From: Rotaria sordida
Taxonomy: Eukaryota > Rotifera > Eurotatoria > Philodinida > Philodinidae
Length of the DNA stretch: 64,000 nt
Assembly: GCA_905250125.1 (NCBI GenBank)
Contig: CAJNOL010000698.1
Location: 1-64,000 of the forward strand
Direction of reading: 5' to 3'
Below the pieces are notes generated by a model. The model was not told where the DNA came from. It ran no database searches and was given only the letters and a program-made list of their open reading frames with translations. The translations under genes were made by a program, and so were the position numbers. This document shows positions 12,213-25,376 of this stretch, in pieces (the first letter of the stretch is position 1; each line of letters opens with the position of its first letter).

Positions 12213-12600
12213 GCAGGATTCTGATATAAAATCAATGAAAAGCTGTTCAGAATTCTCCTAAGATCTTGTTCGAAATCCTGTCAAAATCTTTGTTACATCG
12301 TGGCTACATATTTCTTTCGAGATTTACACTTTCCTCAAAATATTTCCGATTTTAAATTTCGTAGCAAACTGCTCAGCATCTTGAAATTCCATGGCTGCAT
12401 GCTGCTTTCGGGATTTATCGGTTTAGAGAACGAATCCTGTTTGAAATCCAGTTAGGATTTTCGAATTCCATTGGCTATGCGCTTTCTTCAGAACTCAGAC
12501 ATTTCTTCAAGGAAAACCAGTAAATATTTCGAGAGTCTTTGTTGTATCTTTCAAGAATCCAGTGCGGAAACAACAAAGATTTTCTCTAAACGTAGAAACT
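12213..12600. repeat. Degenerate ~80-90 bp tandem repeat
   Basis: A unit containing TGGCTRCAT followed by a TTTCGRGATTTA-type block recurs near 12301, 12392 and 12472, and CGAAATCCTGT/CGAATCCTGT recurs near 12271 and 12431. Spacing is about 91 and 80 bp. It is non-coding and less AT-rich than neighbouring DNA. Confidence 0.45.
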
Positions 12601-13246
12601 TATATTTTTCATTCGACTTTTTTGTAATGCTATCGTCTATTTAGCTAATTTAACTGTAAATCATCGCATATAATTCGAAGTTTTCTATGTGAATCTAACA
12701 TTTGTAGATACTTGTTCAGATCAGCAACACCACGACACTCACACACTTTTGAAGTCTTTGCTAATGAGACGAATTAGTATATAGGGTAAGGTCAAACTGT
12801 AGAAGAATGCATTTGTATTGATCTTCGGAGAAATAATGTCGATTTATATGAATAACCAATTCGAAAGTAATTATGTAGATGATAATGAAAATCGAGGAAA
12901 AGCTCGTTTTAAAGATCGGTTCTCATAAATAAAACAAGTAAAGTGATATGATTCTTTCTCTTCTTATATTTCTGTTGATCAATAGATGTCATCAATCTCC
13001 AGTCAGATAAACAACAATGGACGTCATCTGTAAAAAGATTTGAAAAGATTTTCTTTTTGTTTTTCTTTTTATGAAAAAAAACTGATGTTATTAAAATAAA
13101 ATGAATTATATATTTGTTTTCACAATCCGAAAGAAAAGTTTCGAAATAGTAAAAATGACTCATTGTTGTCTTTAGAAAGATTGATCGATTTATTTACTAT
13201 ATTTATTTGATTGTTTTTAAGATAAAGTCGTAAAAAAAGAGGAATA
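12601..13246. other. Upstream region of LRRC47
   Basis: AT-rich non-coding DNA. It must hold the LRRC47 promoter and 5' untranslated region, but no individual element can be assigned. A short acceptor-like T-rich tract precedes the start codon region. Confidence 0.4.
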
Positions 13247-16200
13247 ATGTGGCCTGAAGTTGAACAAGCATCATTAAATCATCGTTATGAATTAGTTTTA
13301 TCTGGTGATAAAATAAATAAACGTTTAGAAGAAAAGAATGAATTAGATTCAACAATCTGGAGATTAACTCGATTGAATTTTCTTGAAATAAGTCAATGTC
13401 CAATTATTGAATCATTATCTGAAGATATTGGAAAATTAATTAATTTATCAACATTAACATTAACATCAAATAAACTTCGTTATTTACCAGATCAAATGAA
13501 AAATCTTGAAAATCTTCGTCATTTAGATTTATCAAATAATCAATTAAATCAACTTAATAAAGATTTATTTTTAAAATTAAATCATTTGGAAACATTAAAT
13601 TTAAGTAATAATTTATTGGAAGATCTTCCACCATTTTCACCGGAAAATAATAAAAAATTAGCTATTATTAATTTATCTAATAATCAACTTCAAACACTTC
13701 CTGATTTTCCACAACAATTAGAAAATCTTTCACAAATTGATTTATCATCAAATCAATTTGAACATTTTCCAGATACACTTTTACAATTAAATTCATTAAA
13801 AATTATTATTATGGATTCAAATCAATTGACAAATATTCCAAGTCAATTAAGTCAATTACATAGATTAAAAGGTTTTTTTTTGCTTTTTTTTTTGTTTCTC
13901 TCTTAAATTATATTCTTTTTCTAGAAATTCGGTTTAAATCAAATCCATTAAAAGATAATCGATTAAAAAAATTAATGGAACAAGATAAAATAAAAGCTGT
14001 TTTGGAATATTTAGCTAAACAATGGAATGAACAACAAAAATCAATATCGACAACATCAAAATCTTTTCCACAAAAACAACAAGAACAACTTAAACTAAAT
14101 GAAGATATTCAAGATAAAATTGAAATATTACATTTTGATCAACCAGGCGATTTAAAAGGAAGACAAAGTTTGTTTGCATCGTCTCTTTTATTTTCGCATT
14201 TTTATTTTATTTTATTTCAGTTACACTATTGCCTCGAGTTATCAATGTTCGACCTCATATATTATGTTGTATTGTTCGAAATATTGATTTAGCAACACCA
14301 GGAAATTTAAAGAAATTTTTAAATATTCAAGTAAATTAAATATCATTCAAAAATAAGACATAGATTAGAATCATTACTATTTCGAGTATATTTTATCTAT
14401 ATTTATTTATATAAAATGTATTTTAACAAAAAGAAAAATCATTGATAAATAAGAAGATATTGATCTATTGAATAATAATATAATCTTGATTTTTTTAGGA
14501 AATATTGATTTAAAGATAGATCCATATCGAATATATCAAATTAGATAGAATTCTATCAGTTGTTCAAGTAGTATTATCGTTTTGAGATTATTTTCAATGA
14601 TTTTCACATAATATATATTCATATTTATTTATTCGTTGTCATTATTTCAATATAACTATTCAATGTTGCACATGCATTGATAAAAAAAGGTTCTACTTTT
14701 CTCCTATTTAAACTTATTTTATTTATTCGAGTTTGTTTTTGTTTCTGATAGAATCATCTTAGTAATAGATATTGTTTTATTCTATTCAAATAATAATATT
14801 GATTTAATAAATCTCTTCATTTATTTATTTCAAAATAAGACTTCCTATATAAATAAATATACTCGAAATAGTTCAACTATCGAACAATGATGAAAAACTA
14901 TTGATAATTATGGATAAGTGAATATCTATAGTTATTCCATTAGATTTTACTCCTTTGGATTTTTTAGGTAAACTTTCTCGATTAGTTTTTATTTTCAAAT
15001 TCGACACTTTTTTTCTAAGATTGAACAAATCTCTATGATATATCTCTCTGACCAAAATAAACCGAACATCATATTTTTTTGGATTATTTCGTCCCATTAT
15101 CGTTCTTCCACCTCATGTTTATATCATCGATACATCCTCGATTGATTAACTTATTCTGAAAGCTTCAGTCCTATAGAGTGAGAATTGGCAAAGAAAACAA
15201 AAAATATGTCTTATCTGATTATATATAACTGAAACCAATTTTTTTTTGTTTTTTCTATTATTTTCGATTCCATTCGGAATATCGAATAGTAGTTAGGTAC
15301 CCCTAAGACATGACTATGCAATGAGAGATTTTAAAATGTCTCATTGCACAGTTATGTCTTAGAGGTACCTAACTACCATCCGATATTTCAAATGAAATCG
15401 AAAATAATAGAAAAAACAAAAAAATTGGTTTCTGCCATATATAACCAGATGAGACATATTAGTTGTCTTCTTTACCAATTCTCATTCTATAGGGCTGAAA
15501 CTTTCAAAATAAGTTAATCAATCGAGGATGTATCTATGATATAAACATGAGGTGGAACAACAATAGTGGAAATAAATAATCGAAAAAACATGATGTTCAG
15601 TTTATTTTGGGCAGGAAGATATATTCTATTCGAGTATTGAATTGATCGAACATTAAACAGTTTTATGATAATCTCTGACTTCTGTTTCTGATTATTTTTT
15701 TATAATAAATCTAAATATAAAATATATTTGTTTAGAACGAGCTTCATGATGGAATTTGTCAAAAACGAACATTAGCAACAATTGGAACACATGATTTATC
15801 ACTTATATCAGGAAATTTAGTTTATGATGCTCGTAATCCTGATGAAATAGGTCTTATACCACTTGGTAAAGGTCCAAAATTAGTATCGGCAAGAGATTTT
15901 TATGATCAATTATGTCGAGATGCTGAACATGAAAGAAAATTAAAAAAACGAAATCAACTTTCAGGACTTCATAAGTTAGTTAAAACATTTTTATATATTT
16001 AGACAAAAATTTTGTTTTAAAAATCTTTTTAAAAGATATTTAACATTATTACAAGATCAACATGATTTTCCTTGTTTATCTGATCAAGATCGATATGTTA
16101 TTTCACTTCCACCATTAACAAATGCTGAACGAACTAAAGTAAATATTGATATTTTTCATTTTATTTTAAAATAAAAGTTTTATTTAATAATCATATCAAT

Positions 16201-16743
16201 TATATTAATTAGAAATCAATTCGGATCAATTCTATTAGTTGAGTCTGTTCAGCTCGATGATTAGAGAAACGGTGAGAAAATAAATAGACACATTGACAAA
16301 CCATTGATTCAATCAGTCTAATACTGAAAAGACATGGATATTAGAGGAAAGAAAATCTTTATTATATATAATAGATAAAGTTGAATAGAATAATTAAACT
16401 GATAAATCGATATTTAATTTTTTTTTATTTTGAAATAAATAAAAATGAATATTACTTTTAGTTAAGTCCATCAAGTGAATCAATATTAATTGAAATAACA
16501 TCAAGTCATTCAATGGATATATGTCGTCGTGTTATGGATTGTCTTTTACGTGAAATGATTGAAAATGAATTAGGAAAAAAATCAAATGAATCAAATATTC
16601 GACAAATATTAAAATTACAACAAACGAGAGTTGTTGATGATAAAGGACAATTAAAAATAACATATCCATCTCGTACTGATCTTCATTGGGAAAATTTATC
16701 TAAACCTTCTATTATTATTCAAAGATTAACTATTGAGAAATAA
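13247..16743 (+). CDS. LRRC47: Leucine-rich repeat-containing protein 47
   Basis: Six exons: 13247-13871, 13925-14167, 14221-14330, 15736-15974, 16036-16138, 16462-16743. All junctions keep frame and give 533 residues, against about 580 in human LRRC47. Residues ~60-205 are leucine-rich repeats with the xLxxLxLSxNxLxxLP pattern (for example 'LRHLDLSNNQLNQL', 'LAIINLSNNQLQTLP'). The C-terminal half holds the B3/B4-like domain shared with the phenylalanyl-tRNA synthetase beta chain: 'INVRPHILCCIVRNIDL', 'LHDGICQKRTLATIGTHDL', 'LSGLHKYLTLL', 'VISLPPLTNAERTK', and a closing segment 'RVVDDKGQLKITYPSRTDL'. The order and wording of these blocks match vertebrate LRRC47. The protein is predicted to be a cytoplasmic RNA- or translation-associated factor; its exact role is poorly known. 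Intron 3 is unusually long (1.4 kb) because it hosts a foldback element. Confidence 0.93.
14860..15636. mobile_element. Foldback element inside LRRC47 intron 3
   Basis: A long inverted repeat centred near 15330. The left arm blocks AAAATAAACCGAACATCAT, TTCCACCTCATGTTTATATC and TACATCCTCGATTGATTAAC recur inverted at 15505-15615, and the GTTAGGTACCCCTAAGACAT pair flanks the centre. The outermost TACTCGAA words (14860 and 15636) pair as ends. The left arm carries about 170 bp (about 14873-15040) with no partner on the right, so one arm has gained or the other has lost DNA. No coding potential. The intron's own GT and AG lie well outside, so splicing need not be affected. Confidence 0.75.
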
Positions 16744-16821
16744 AATATCTATTTGGATTTTTTTTTCATTTTCGTTTTTGTTTTTGTTTTAGATTTGTAA
16801 AAATGAAATAAATCGATTTGA

Positions 16822-19117
16822 ATGAATTCTCGTCGATTAAATAATTCAATGTCAAACAACGAATATCGTATTGATTTAAATCCTGAAAATAATATTGAAG
16901 ATATTGAAACAATTCAAGAAGATATTATTAATCAAGTTCAACAAACAACAAGAACAAATCTAACAACAAATAATATAAATAATGATCATTTACATCAATT
17001 AATTCATTTATTAAAAGATAATTTAACATCAACATTTCCTTTTGCTCTTATTATTATTCTTAAAGCTTTTTATGAACATTCAGCAGGTATTTATCATAAT
17101 CAACTTTTTATTCTTTGAAAATTTATATCAAAAATAAGAAAATCTATCATAGAATTTTTTTTTTCAAGTCAAATTTTAAAATTAACTCAGAAGAAAAACC
17201 TGTTAGATAAAATTAGTATTTGTTTTTAATTCAAGTTAAATTGTTTATTATATTTAATATATATATTAACGATTATATAAAATATTTCTCATCTTAAAAT
17301 CAGTAATTTATCGATATATATTTATTATTGTTTATAATAAGATTTTCATTGATCTATTCATTATTTAATTAACTTTAGAAAAGTAAATATTCGTTTTATC
17401 AACAAAATAAATTAGATTTAATAAATCAGTTTGTAGAAGATCTTCTCTCACGATAATATTATTTATTATATTCAATATTCAATCAAAGAATATTGTTTAA
17501 TAAGTTTAAAAAATCTTCTCAAATAGAATATATCGAAACTAGTTAAATAAATAACTGTTAAGAGTAGAGTTTAACAGATCTTATCAGAGAGGTTCGCCGG
17601 TTAAAAAGAGTTCGGGAGATATAAGAAAAAAGATGAGTATGGTTGAGAGAATAAAAAATGGTTGATTTGTTCACTTTTGAGAATGATATTGTGTATATCT
17701 CTTAAATGATTCATATTAATAAAGTAAATATGTTAATCGAATGTTTTAGAAGTTGAAATCGAATATTTTTTGTCAATATTCTATTTAATTTAGTGAACAT
17801 ATTTGAAAAATCTCTTAATTAAATATATTATCTATGATTATTATTCTAACAAATATTTCTATTCTTTTGTAATAAATTCAGTCATTCTTTTCATTTTTTT
17901 TTAAATTTTATATTAAAAAAATAGAAAAATAAAATAGATATTTGAAAAAAATTCGTTATGTAATTTTGTTGAAGAATATTTCTAATAGAAAAAAAAGTGT
18001 TAATTATTCTATAGTTAATAGGATAAATCGAATAATCTCTCCTTATTAAAACAAATTATCGTCAAAATTGAAGTTGAAACTGTTAATTCTATTATAATAA
18101 ATAATAAAAAATATTTCTATTAATAAAAAGGTATATTGATGGTTATATTCTTTTCTGGAAGTATTTATCATGCAAATACAGTTTTGGTTAATCAAGCAGG
18201 TTTAAAAGTAAATATTTATTTATTTATTTATTTAAATGTTAATTTGTTTAATAAATAATTATTATTTGTTAGTCATCTCGTCATTTGTGTCCAGTTATTC
18301 GAGTTATTATTATTCTAACAATTTCATTAATTTTATTTCTTTATTTATTTCGAGAAGATAAATTTTATTTATGTTTAATATTTGCTCGTCCATCTTATAC
18401 AAATTGGAATTTTTGGACTCTTCTTTGGGTAGTTTATTCAACATTTTGTATAGTTAAGTATGTTTATTAAATAAAATTTTTTTTTCTTTTTTAATAAATT
18501 ATGTTTTAGGATGATAGTTATGATATTAAAAGGTTTATTAATTCTATATCCATTAAGTAGTGAAAAAGGAAAACTGAGTTTAACATATCGTAAACGTGGA
18601 TCATATTTTTCTCTATTAGAATATATATCTCAATTTTATATTAGTTTATTAACAATTCGTCCATGGATACATTTTATAATGGATAATAATCAAGGAAATA
18701 TATTATTCTCATCATTTATTCTTTTTTTTTATTCAACTGTTAAATTTTATAATTTTTATAAATCATTTATTAAATTACGTCAATCATTAAATCAATCATT
18801 TCAAACACTTCCTTTTCCATCAGTAGCAATTAATGAATTAAGAGATAATCATTGTCCTATTTGTCAATCAGAATATCAAGATCCAATTATGTTAACATGC
18901 AAAGTAATAAAAAATTTTGTTTTTTTATTTTTATTTATTTAAATAAAAAAAGAAAATTTTTTTTTTGTTTTGATAAATTTAGCATATTTTTTGTGAGGAA
19001 TGTGTATCATCATGGCTTGATCGAAATGCAACATGTCCATTATGTCGATGTAAATTACCAATAGGAGAATCGAATTTTCGAGATGGATTTACTTCTGGAT
19101 ATCTTATTTGGTACTAA
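16822..19117 (+). CDS. RNFT1: RING finger and transmembrane-domain E3 ligase (RNFT1/RNFT2 type)
   Basis: Five exons: 16822-17086, 18131-18207, 18273-18457, 18510-18903, 18983-19117, giving 351 residues. The acidic, Asn-rich N-terminus is followed by several hydrophobic membrane segments: around 'FPFALIIILKAFYEHSAG', 'VIFFSGSIYHAN', the run after 'CPVIRVIIILTISL', and 'FWTLLWVVYSTFC'. The C-terminus is a C3HC4 RING: 'CPICQSEYQDPIMLTCK', then 'HIFCEECVSSWLDRNATC' and 'CPLC'. After it comes a short tail with 'FRDGFTSGYLIWY', matching the DGATSxxxxxY tail of RNFT1/2. Family members are ER-membrane ubiquitin ligases acting in ER-associated degradation. Intron 1 is about 1.04 kb; the others are 52-79 bp. 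The gene starts 78 bp after the LRRC47 stop on the same strand, so the two could share a terminator/promoter interval. RNFT1 and RNFT2 cannot be told apart here. Confidence 0.9.
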
Positions 19118-20367
19118 TATAATATATTAGTTATCCATTTATTTTCATTTATATTTATTATCGATTTATTTCAGTTCGATTTAATGGAAAAATTTTTTAT
19201 TTTCCATATATTGACTTATCTTTAGATTTTATTCAACAAATAATAAATATCTTTTTTCCGTTTTTTTTATAGTCGAATTATTTTCAAATAAAATAATATC
19301 TGTTAATAAATTTTCAATAATATATTTATTATAGATTCGATTTCTATTTATCATTGAAAAGGAGAAATTCTTATAAGTAATAAAGAGAATATATCGAAAG
19401 TTGTCTTCATAAAAAAAAAAGTCAGTCAGTTAACGTGAATAGATGCTAAATAATTATAGAAATGAATAAACTCTTCAATAAATAAATCAACTAATGATTT
19501 TTATTTCAAAATTAATCTATTCAATTGAAACAAATTATAAGAATAAGTTTATTGAAATCAGTTTTGTTAATCGATTGATAATAATCAAATATAGAAATAA
19601 GATATGAAAACAATAATAGAAGTGATTCCTTTGATTGAACTAGTTATTTTATTTAAACAAGTATACAAATTTCTATCGTAATTTACATATTAATTTCAAT
19701 CTAAACGTTAAATAGAATAAACGATGGATCGATGAATAATTACTTTTGAAATAAATATTTATTTTATTTCAATCTATAATTAAATAAAAATAAAAAAATT
19801 CTCTCTATGATAAAATCTAGTTCTATATGTTAAGATAAAACGAATAAAATTGATCATATCGAGGTTGACTAGTAATCTGATTTCGATGGAATCTAGAATG
19901 TTTCTAACGAACCGATCTCTTTTACAATTCTTCTGGTGATTTCAACTGATTTTTCTATCAAAAATAAGTAGAAGTCACAGAAAAAATTCTACAAGTTTGA
20001 TATTTCTTTAGTCACATGCAAGCAGAATCGATGTCAAATATATTTATCGTATTGTTAATAGTATTTGAAATTAGCTAACTAGAAAATGGGAAGATTTTCT
20101 CATGAAAATAATTCGATAATATTTTCATGTGTTGGTTAGATTTATAATTTCTATAGATAATCAATGCAAGAAAACTAAGACTGACTTGTCGACTATTGAA
20201 ACATTTATTTCATAGAACTAACAACGTTTTTTTTTATAAAAAAAAGTAAAAGAAAAATTTAAGATTTCTCTCGAACAATGTCCTATGATTGAGAAATTAT
20301 TTGACTTTCTCGTTATTATTTCAGTCAGATCATAATCGGTTATTTAATTTGGTTATCGATAATATGA
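19118..20367. other. Intergenic AT-rich stretch
   Basis: No coding exon, RNA gene or repeat array recognised on either strand. It follows the RNFT stop and should include that gene's polyadenylation site, which cannot be picked out among many AATAAA words. Confidence 0.5.
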
Positions 20368-21102
20368 TTAAGGCCTCGCCCCTCCCTCAAAAATCAATTT
20401 TCCCATCAATCCAAGTCAAGCGAGCTGAAATTTTCAGGATATGTTAGGACTATAATGAGGAGACTATGGTAAAATTTGCAGCTCGATACCATGATATTTG
20501 ACAGAGATATGAACCAAGCAAGGGTCGAAAAATAGTTCATTTTCTGTCCAAGATTTCTTGGGCCAGGATCATGCTACATGTTTTAATTTTTTTTTTATTA
20601 GAATGAGCATGTCAAGTTACAGGGCATCACAGAGCCCTTTTTTTTTTAAATTCTTACTTTTTTAGCGAAGAAAGGGGATTACAAGTTCATTGACTCAAAA
20701 AAATGGGTGACTAGTTACATAAATGTCTGTATATATAATAAAAATAAAGCTTAATTTAAAAAAAAGGACTCTGTGGTGCCCTGCATCTGGACATGCTCTT
20801 TGAAACAAAAAAAAATTTTTAAAGTGTTGAAAGAGTCTAGACCGAGAAATTTTGGACAGAAGATCAAAAAATCATAAATCGAGAAAAAACGAAAAAGATT
20901 TTTTGGTTTTTCAAAAAATTGCTGGTTTTTCGAAAAGAGGTTCTCAGAAATCTTGATCATTTTGGGGAAAAAATGAGGTATCGAAGAAAAACTTTTATCG
21001 TTTACCAAAAAGCAAATGATGGGCTATCTTCCCATGCATTTATCTCAATTTCGAAAATTCTGACGCAAATTGACATTTTTTGAGGGAGAGGGAGCCCTTA
21101 AA
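20368..21102. mobile_element. Foldback/TIR element with CCCTCAAAAA ends
   Basis: Ends TTAAGGCCTCGCCCCTCCCT and, as reverse complement of the right end, TTAAGGGCTCCCTCTCCCTC are inverted repeats followed by CAAAAA. Inner inverted blocks lie around 20600-20645 and 20755-20800 (GAGCATGTC and GACATGCTC; GGGCATCACAGAGCCC and AGGACTCTGTGGTGCCC). It is non-coding. The open frame on the minus strand at 20751-21008 is a by-product of the arms. It is likely a non-autonomous DNA transposon of unknown superfamily. Confidence 0.7.
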
Positions 21103-21452
21103 TCTTGGCCAAAAAATTTTAAATTTTAAATAAATATTGAAAATAACTCATATTTATAGAAATGGTTAAATAGGCTTTTTTTTAATAGTTCAACAAAATG
21201 AAGTCGATAGGAAAGGACGATAAAAATGTTTAACTAGTATGTTGGTTTTTGATATTGTTCTAGATCTAAAATGTTTTCATTGTCAAATAAAATGATCGAG
21301 TGAAGGAAAAATTCGTAAACGATATTTTTCTTGATAAGAGAAGAAAGAGTAAGATTGTTTTGACGTTAACATTCGTTCATTTTCGATCTGATCACAATCG
21401 CAGATATTTATTTAATAATTTCAAAAAAGAACGAATCAATGAGCAGAAAGAA

Positions 21453-22148
21453 CGGGGCGCATAACAAGCCAAATCGGCTCACTGCCAAATTTCAATTACA
21501 AAGTAGTCAGACCTAGGTAAAAAAGTGTGCTGAATCGTTTAAAGTCAATTCTAAGTGAAATAAATTGATTCTTTCAGCGCAATAGATCACTAAATGACTC
21601 TCATAAAACAACTGCTATATCAAGGTCTCGCCAATAGATAACAAAATGATCGTAATTGCTATTTTCTAATAGATTCATCACCTCCCATCGATATCATTAG
21701 AAAGAGGACTTTAAATTACTCATGTTCCCGTATGCGTACTAAAAATACCACTGACAAACGAAATTTTTCACGAGACCATAAACGGTCTATAATCGATAAA
21801 AACTGATGCGCATCCATCTTCTGACAAATCGTATTCTCTTATTCTGCGTTTGAAACACTTTTGTTCACATACCAATCGATAGAGCTTGAAAATTTCTACA
21901 AAATGAGAGCGTATATGAGAAACAGAAAGTAGGTTAAGGATTCGGAGAATTCTAACAAATGTACATATTGGGATTAGTGTTTTCCCTAGAACCGAGAATG
22001 CATTGAGCAAAATTTCATTTTTGTATTGTTGTTATCAGAAATGTAAAGAAGGATTGTCGATTTTTAAGGATAATTTTACAATGTAATGCAACCATTCTGT
22101 AAAATAACTAGTACAATGATCAGTATTATTCCTGTTTTTGAGGGAGTG
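21453..22148. repeat. Left long terminal inverted repeat
   Basis: 696-bp inverted copy of 25377-26073. It ends internally at CCTGTTTTTGAGGGAGTG, paired with CACTCCCTCAAAAGCAGG at 25377. Confidence 0.88.
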
Positions 22149-22374
22149 GTTGAATGAAAGATTATTTTGTATGGATATAGCTCACTAGTAATCCATCCCC
22201 CTGTCGATGAATGTGCGAATTTTGGAGTATAGGAAAAAATGTGTACTTCTTGCGTTCTAGCAATATTACATCACGTGTGTGTTATGATTGTTTATACATC
22301 ATTTTAAAAGAATAATGATAAGAGCGAGAGCGATTAAAGATTTCATTCGCTATATTGTTTCGATTATATCGACA

Positions 22375-25213
22375 ATGCTTCACTTGTACTGTGTTTCGTG
22401 TAAAGCACAACTGGACAATTATCGACATTATTCTATCAATAGTCCTTTGCTAAAATTATATATATGTACTCGTTTGGGTGTGTTAATTTTGGAAGAAGAT
22501 CGCATTTGTTCGACGTGTCGCTCGGCCTTTGATTATTGAAGGGAATGAAGTCAGTCTTTTGTTATTTTTTTCTATTTTTGGATTTTTTGAATTTGCAGGT
22601 AATGATAGAGGTGAACGGTAATATCGGTTTTAATTCTTCGGCTGAAGTTCAAACAGAGCCGATTTGAGGTACGATTGATCTTTACATTCAACGAACGTCA
22701 AATTTGCATAGGTAATTGTTTCCATAGCTTTAAGTGTGATGCATATATATATATATATATATGATTTGCTACTAGATCGTGTGCTGTGTGTGGCATTAAA
22801 GATGCATCGCCACTGGAAGTATTATCAGATAGTCAACGAACAATGATTTTCATTAGACGAGACATTTTAATATCAGCAGGGACTCGTTGTTGTTCTGACC
22901 ATTTACATAAAGGACAGCTTTCTTAATGGCTCTATTTCTGATCGCCTTGTTCTTAACTCTAACGAACTTCAAGGTCTCATCGAGGATTTTCGTTCAAATA
23001 TTCAAACTTCAAAAGGTTTTGATTTTGATGATCCAACGTGTCTTTCGGATGAATGTTATTTCAATATTACTGGTTTAAAAAAAGGTACCCGCTTTAATTA
23101 GTTTTATACTTTCCGTTTGCCGTGATCTATAAAAATGGACATACTGATTTCAAAGAAAAATTGCAATAAAAAGTAGTTTTTTCAATTAGCCGGGTAGCTT
23201 ACGTAAATAATTTCTTTCGTGTTTCTAACTGATGAAATTTCCAGTGTTGTACAGGAATATAAATATTTGTCTGATTAATATGTTTATCTCTTTGAAAATG
23301 GAAAACTTCGAAATACTTTTCGCTCTTAGAATTACTACATTAGTTCCCTTTGCATATTTTGCCATCTACAAATATGTTTAAATCGATCATACACAAGACG
23401 AGTGCAAATTATCTGAGAAAAAGTTCCATACTCAAGCGATAGGCATAAAGAACACGTAAAATATGCCTGCATATATTTGATGATGTTTAGAGATCCGTAT
23501 TTTTAAACTCTTTGCCTATATTTAGCCGATTTCGAAGACCTTCTTCAACATCTACAACCAATACGGCACTCTCGTATACGATCTACGAGAGTGGCAGTAG
23601 ACATATTCTTGATCAAAATGCATTTGGGTCTAAGCAACAAAGTTTTAGCATCGATGTTTCACTTAGAAGATAAATGTTCGATTTCTCGTGTGATTCATTG
23701 TATGCGAAAAGCAATGATGACTAACTTTGTACAAAAATACATCGGTTTTCATCATATAAACCGCCAAACTGTTATTGATCATCACACGACTATTATTGCG
23801 AAAGAATTACTCCTGAATACATCAAATTAATTAGCTATTGTTATTAATAGTACATATTTAGCCGTGCAAAAGTCAACTAACAATGAATTTCAACGACGTT
23901 CTTATTCACTACACAAACATCATAATCTCATAAAGTTGAATCGTGAATCTAATTTATTTTTCAGTAAATATAATAAATTTTGAATCGTTTTAATTATAGC
24001 CAATGATCATTACCAGTACTAATGGTTATATTCTAAGTGTTTTTGATTCCTTCCTTACTGATGCGATAAATAATGATGCATCCATCATCAAACATTATCT
24101 ATTTGAAAACAAGGAAGGAATACTGAACTGGTTACTTGATGATGATGTAATGATACTTGACAGAAGATTTCGTGATGCCATCAGCTCCATGAAGATGATC
24201 GGTTTTCAACTTACAATGCCAGATTTCCTAACCGGAGGAGAGAAACAATTTGATGCTGCCCAAGCAAATTGTACCGGCTGCATTAAGAAAGTAAGATGGG
24301 TAGTTGAAAGTGGTAAGAATCTGTTATTTCTGCGTGTGATTGCTATGAATACTGTTTTTTGTAATACTAGTTAATGGAAAAATCAAACAATGACAATTTT
24401 TAGCTCAAACAATTCAGTTATCTAACATAAAGTTTCTTTCAGATTATGTCAATATTGTGTATGTACTAAGTAAGTTATATCTTTAAATATCACGAACCTA
24501 ATAATATTTTTCTTAGTAAACAAATATTGATCTCCATCTGTGAAAGATGTTTCGATGGCAAAAGAGATAGCGACAGAAATGCTGAAACTACTGCATTCCG
24601 AAAATGTCTTGCAACAGTACCTTAAAGATCTTGAACATAATAAACGTATTAGCTGGAAAAAGTACGAAGCTCGACACTGTTTATTACCTACACTAACCGA
24701 ACAAGGCGTTCGTAATATTACTTTTAGTAAGCAGACATTGGTCTTACTACATGATAAATTTCCTTTTTTCAAGGAGTGTTTCAGGTGAAGACCGCAAAAA
24801 GTTATATAATGGAATATGTAAAAGAATCAATTTTGGACAATGACGAACTCATATTTGAAGTACTATGTGACAATCGTTGTTCAGATCTCATGCGAGTACA
24901 GTTCCAGTCCAGACATTCAAAATCTGTTAAACACAATGCTACTTTATCCTTCAATTCACTTAGAGAACAGCCAATCCAAGGGTAGTATTGTTCATGTCTC
25001 GCAGGTTCACATAAACTCGGTTGCTGTTCTCGTATCGCTGCTCTTCTTTGGCACCTCGGTGTCAATCGGGAACGATTGCCTGAATCGCATTCGCTCTCGG
25101 CCAGTCACTTGCTTGAATATGTTGAAGACAGTAGCGTCTACACCAACGCCGATGAATCCAACGATGATGACAATGACGTTTCCTATACAGCACATAGTGC
25201 CAATAACATCTAG
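22375..25213 (+). pseudogene. DDE_Tnp_4-family transposase with N-terminal Cys fingers and C-terminal SWIM-like motif, degraded
   Basis: Blocks in order follow. First comes a zinc-binding N-terminus ('LYCVSCKAQLDN' ... 'ICSTCRSAFDY'), then a second Cys/His cluster ('CAVCGIKDASPLEV' ... 'GTRCCSDHL'). Next is 'LSDECYFNITGLKK', then an apparent 440-bp intron (23085-23524), then 'ADFEDLLQHLQPIRHSRI' and the helical 'KMHLGLSNKVLASMF'. The DDE core holds 'AIVINSTY' where relatives have VIDGTY, so the first catalytic Asp is Asn; 'VMILDRRFRDAI' keeps the second Asp, and 'KVRWVVES' the Glu. The C-terminus (24985-25213) reads 'CLAGSHKLGCCSRIAALL', a SWIM-type zinc finger with the final His changed to Arg, followed by an acidic tail. 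There is a stop between 'NTSN' and 'LAIVIN', a frameshift near 22920 and others further on. It was a DNA-cutting transposase and is now inactive. Confidence 0.8.
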
Positions 25214-25376
25214 CAAAAAAAAAATAAAGTTATTGCTCTTCATATGTCTAACTTTTGTACTTTCTTTTTTCACATAATAATTCCAGAACTATTACCAAAA
25301 ACATCGAATGCCTAACTTACCAAAAAAAAGCATCACTATAACGGAATCCATCCATCTAAAATATACTCGACTTGAT

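Noticed and set aside
24449-25277. Several overlapping frames on both strands around the transposase C-terminus
   Set aside because: Only the plus-strand frame with the CLAGSHKLGCCSR block matches a known motif; the others are shadows.
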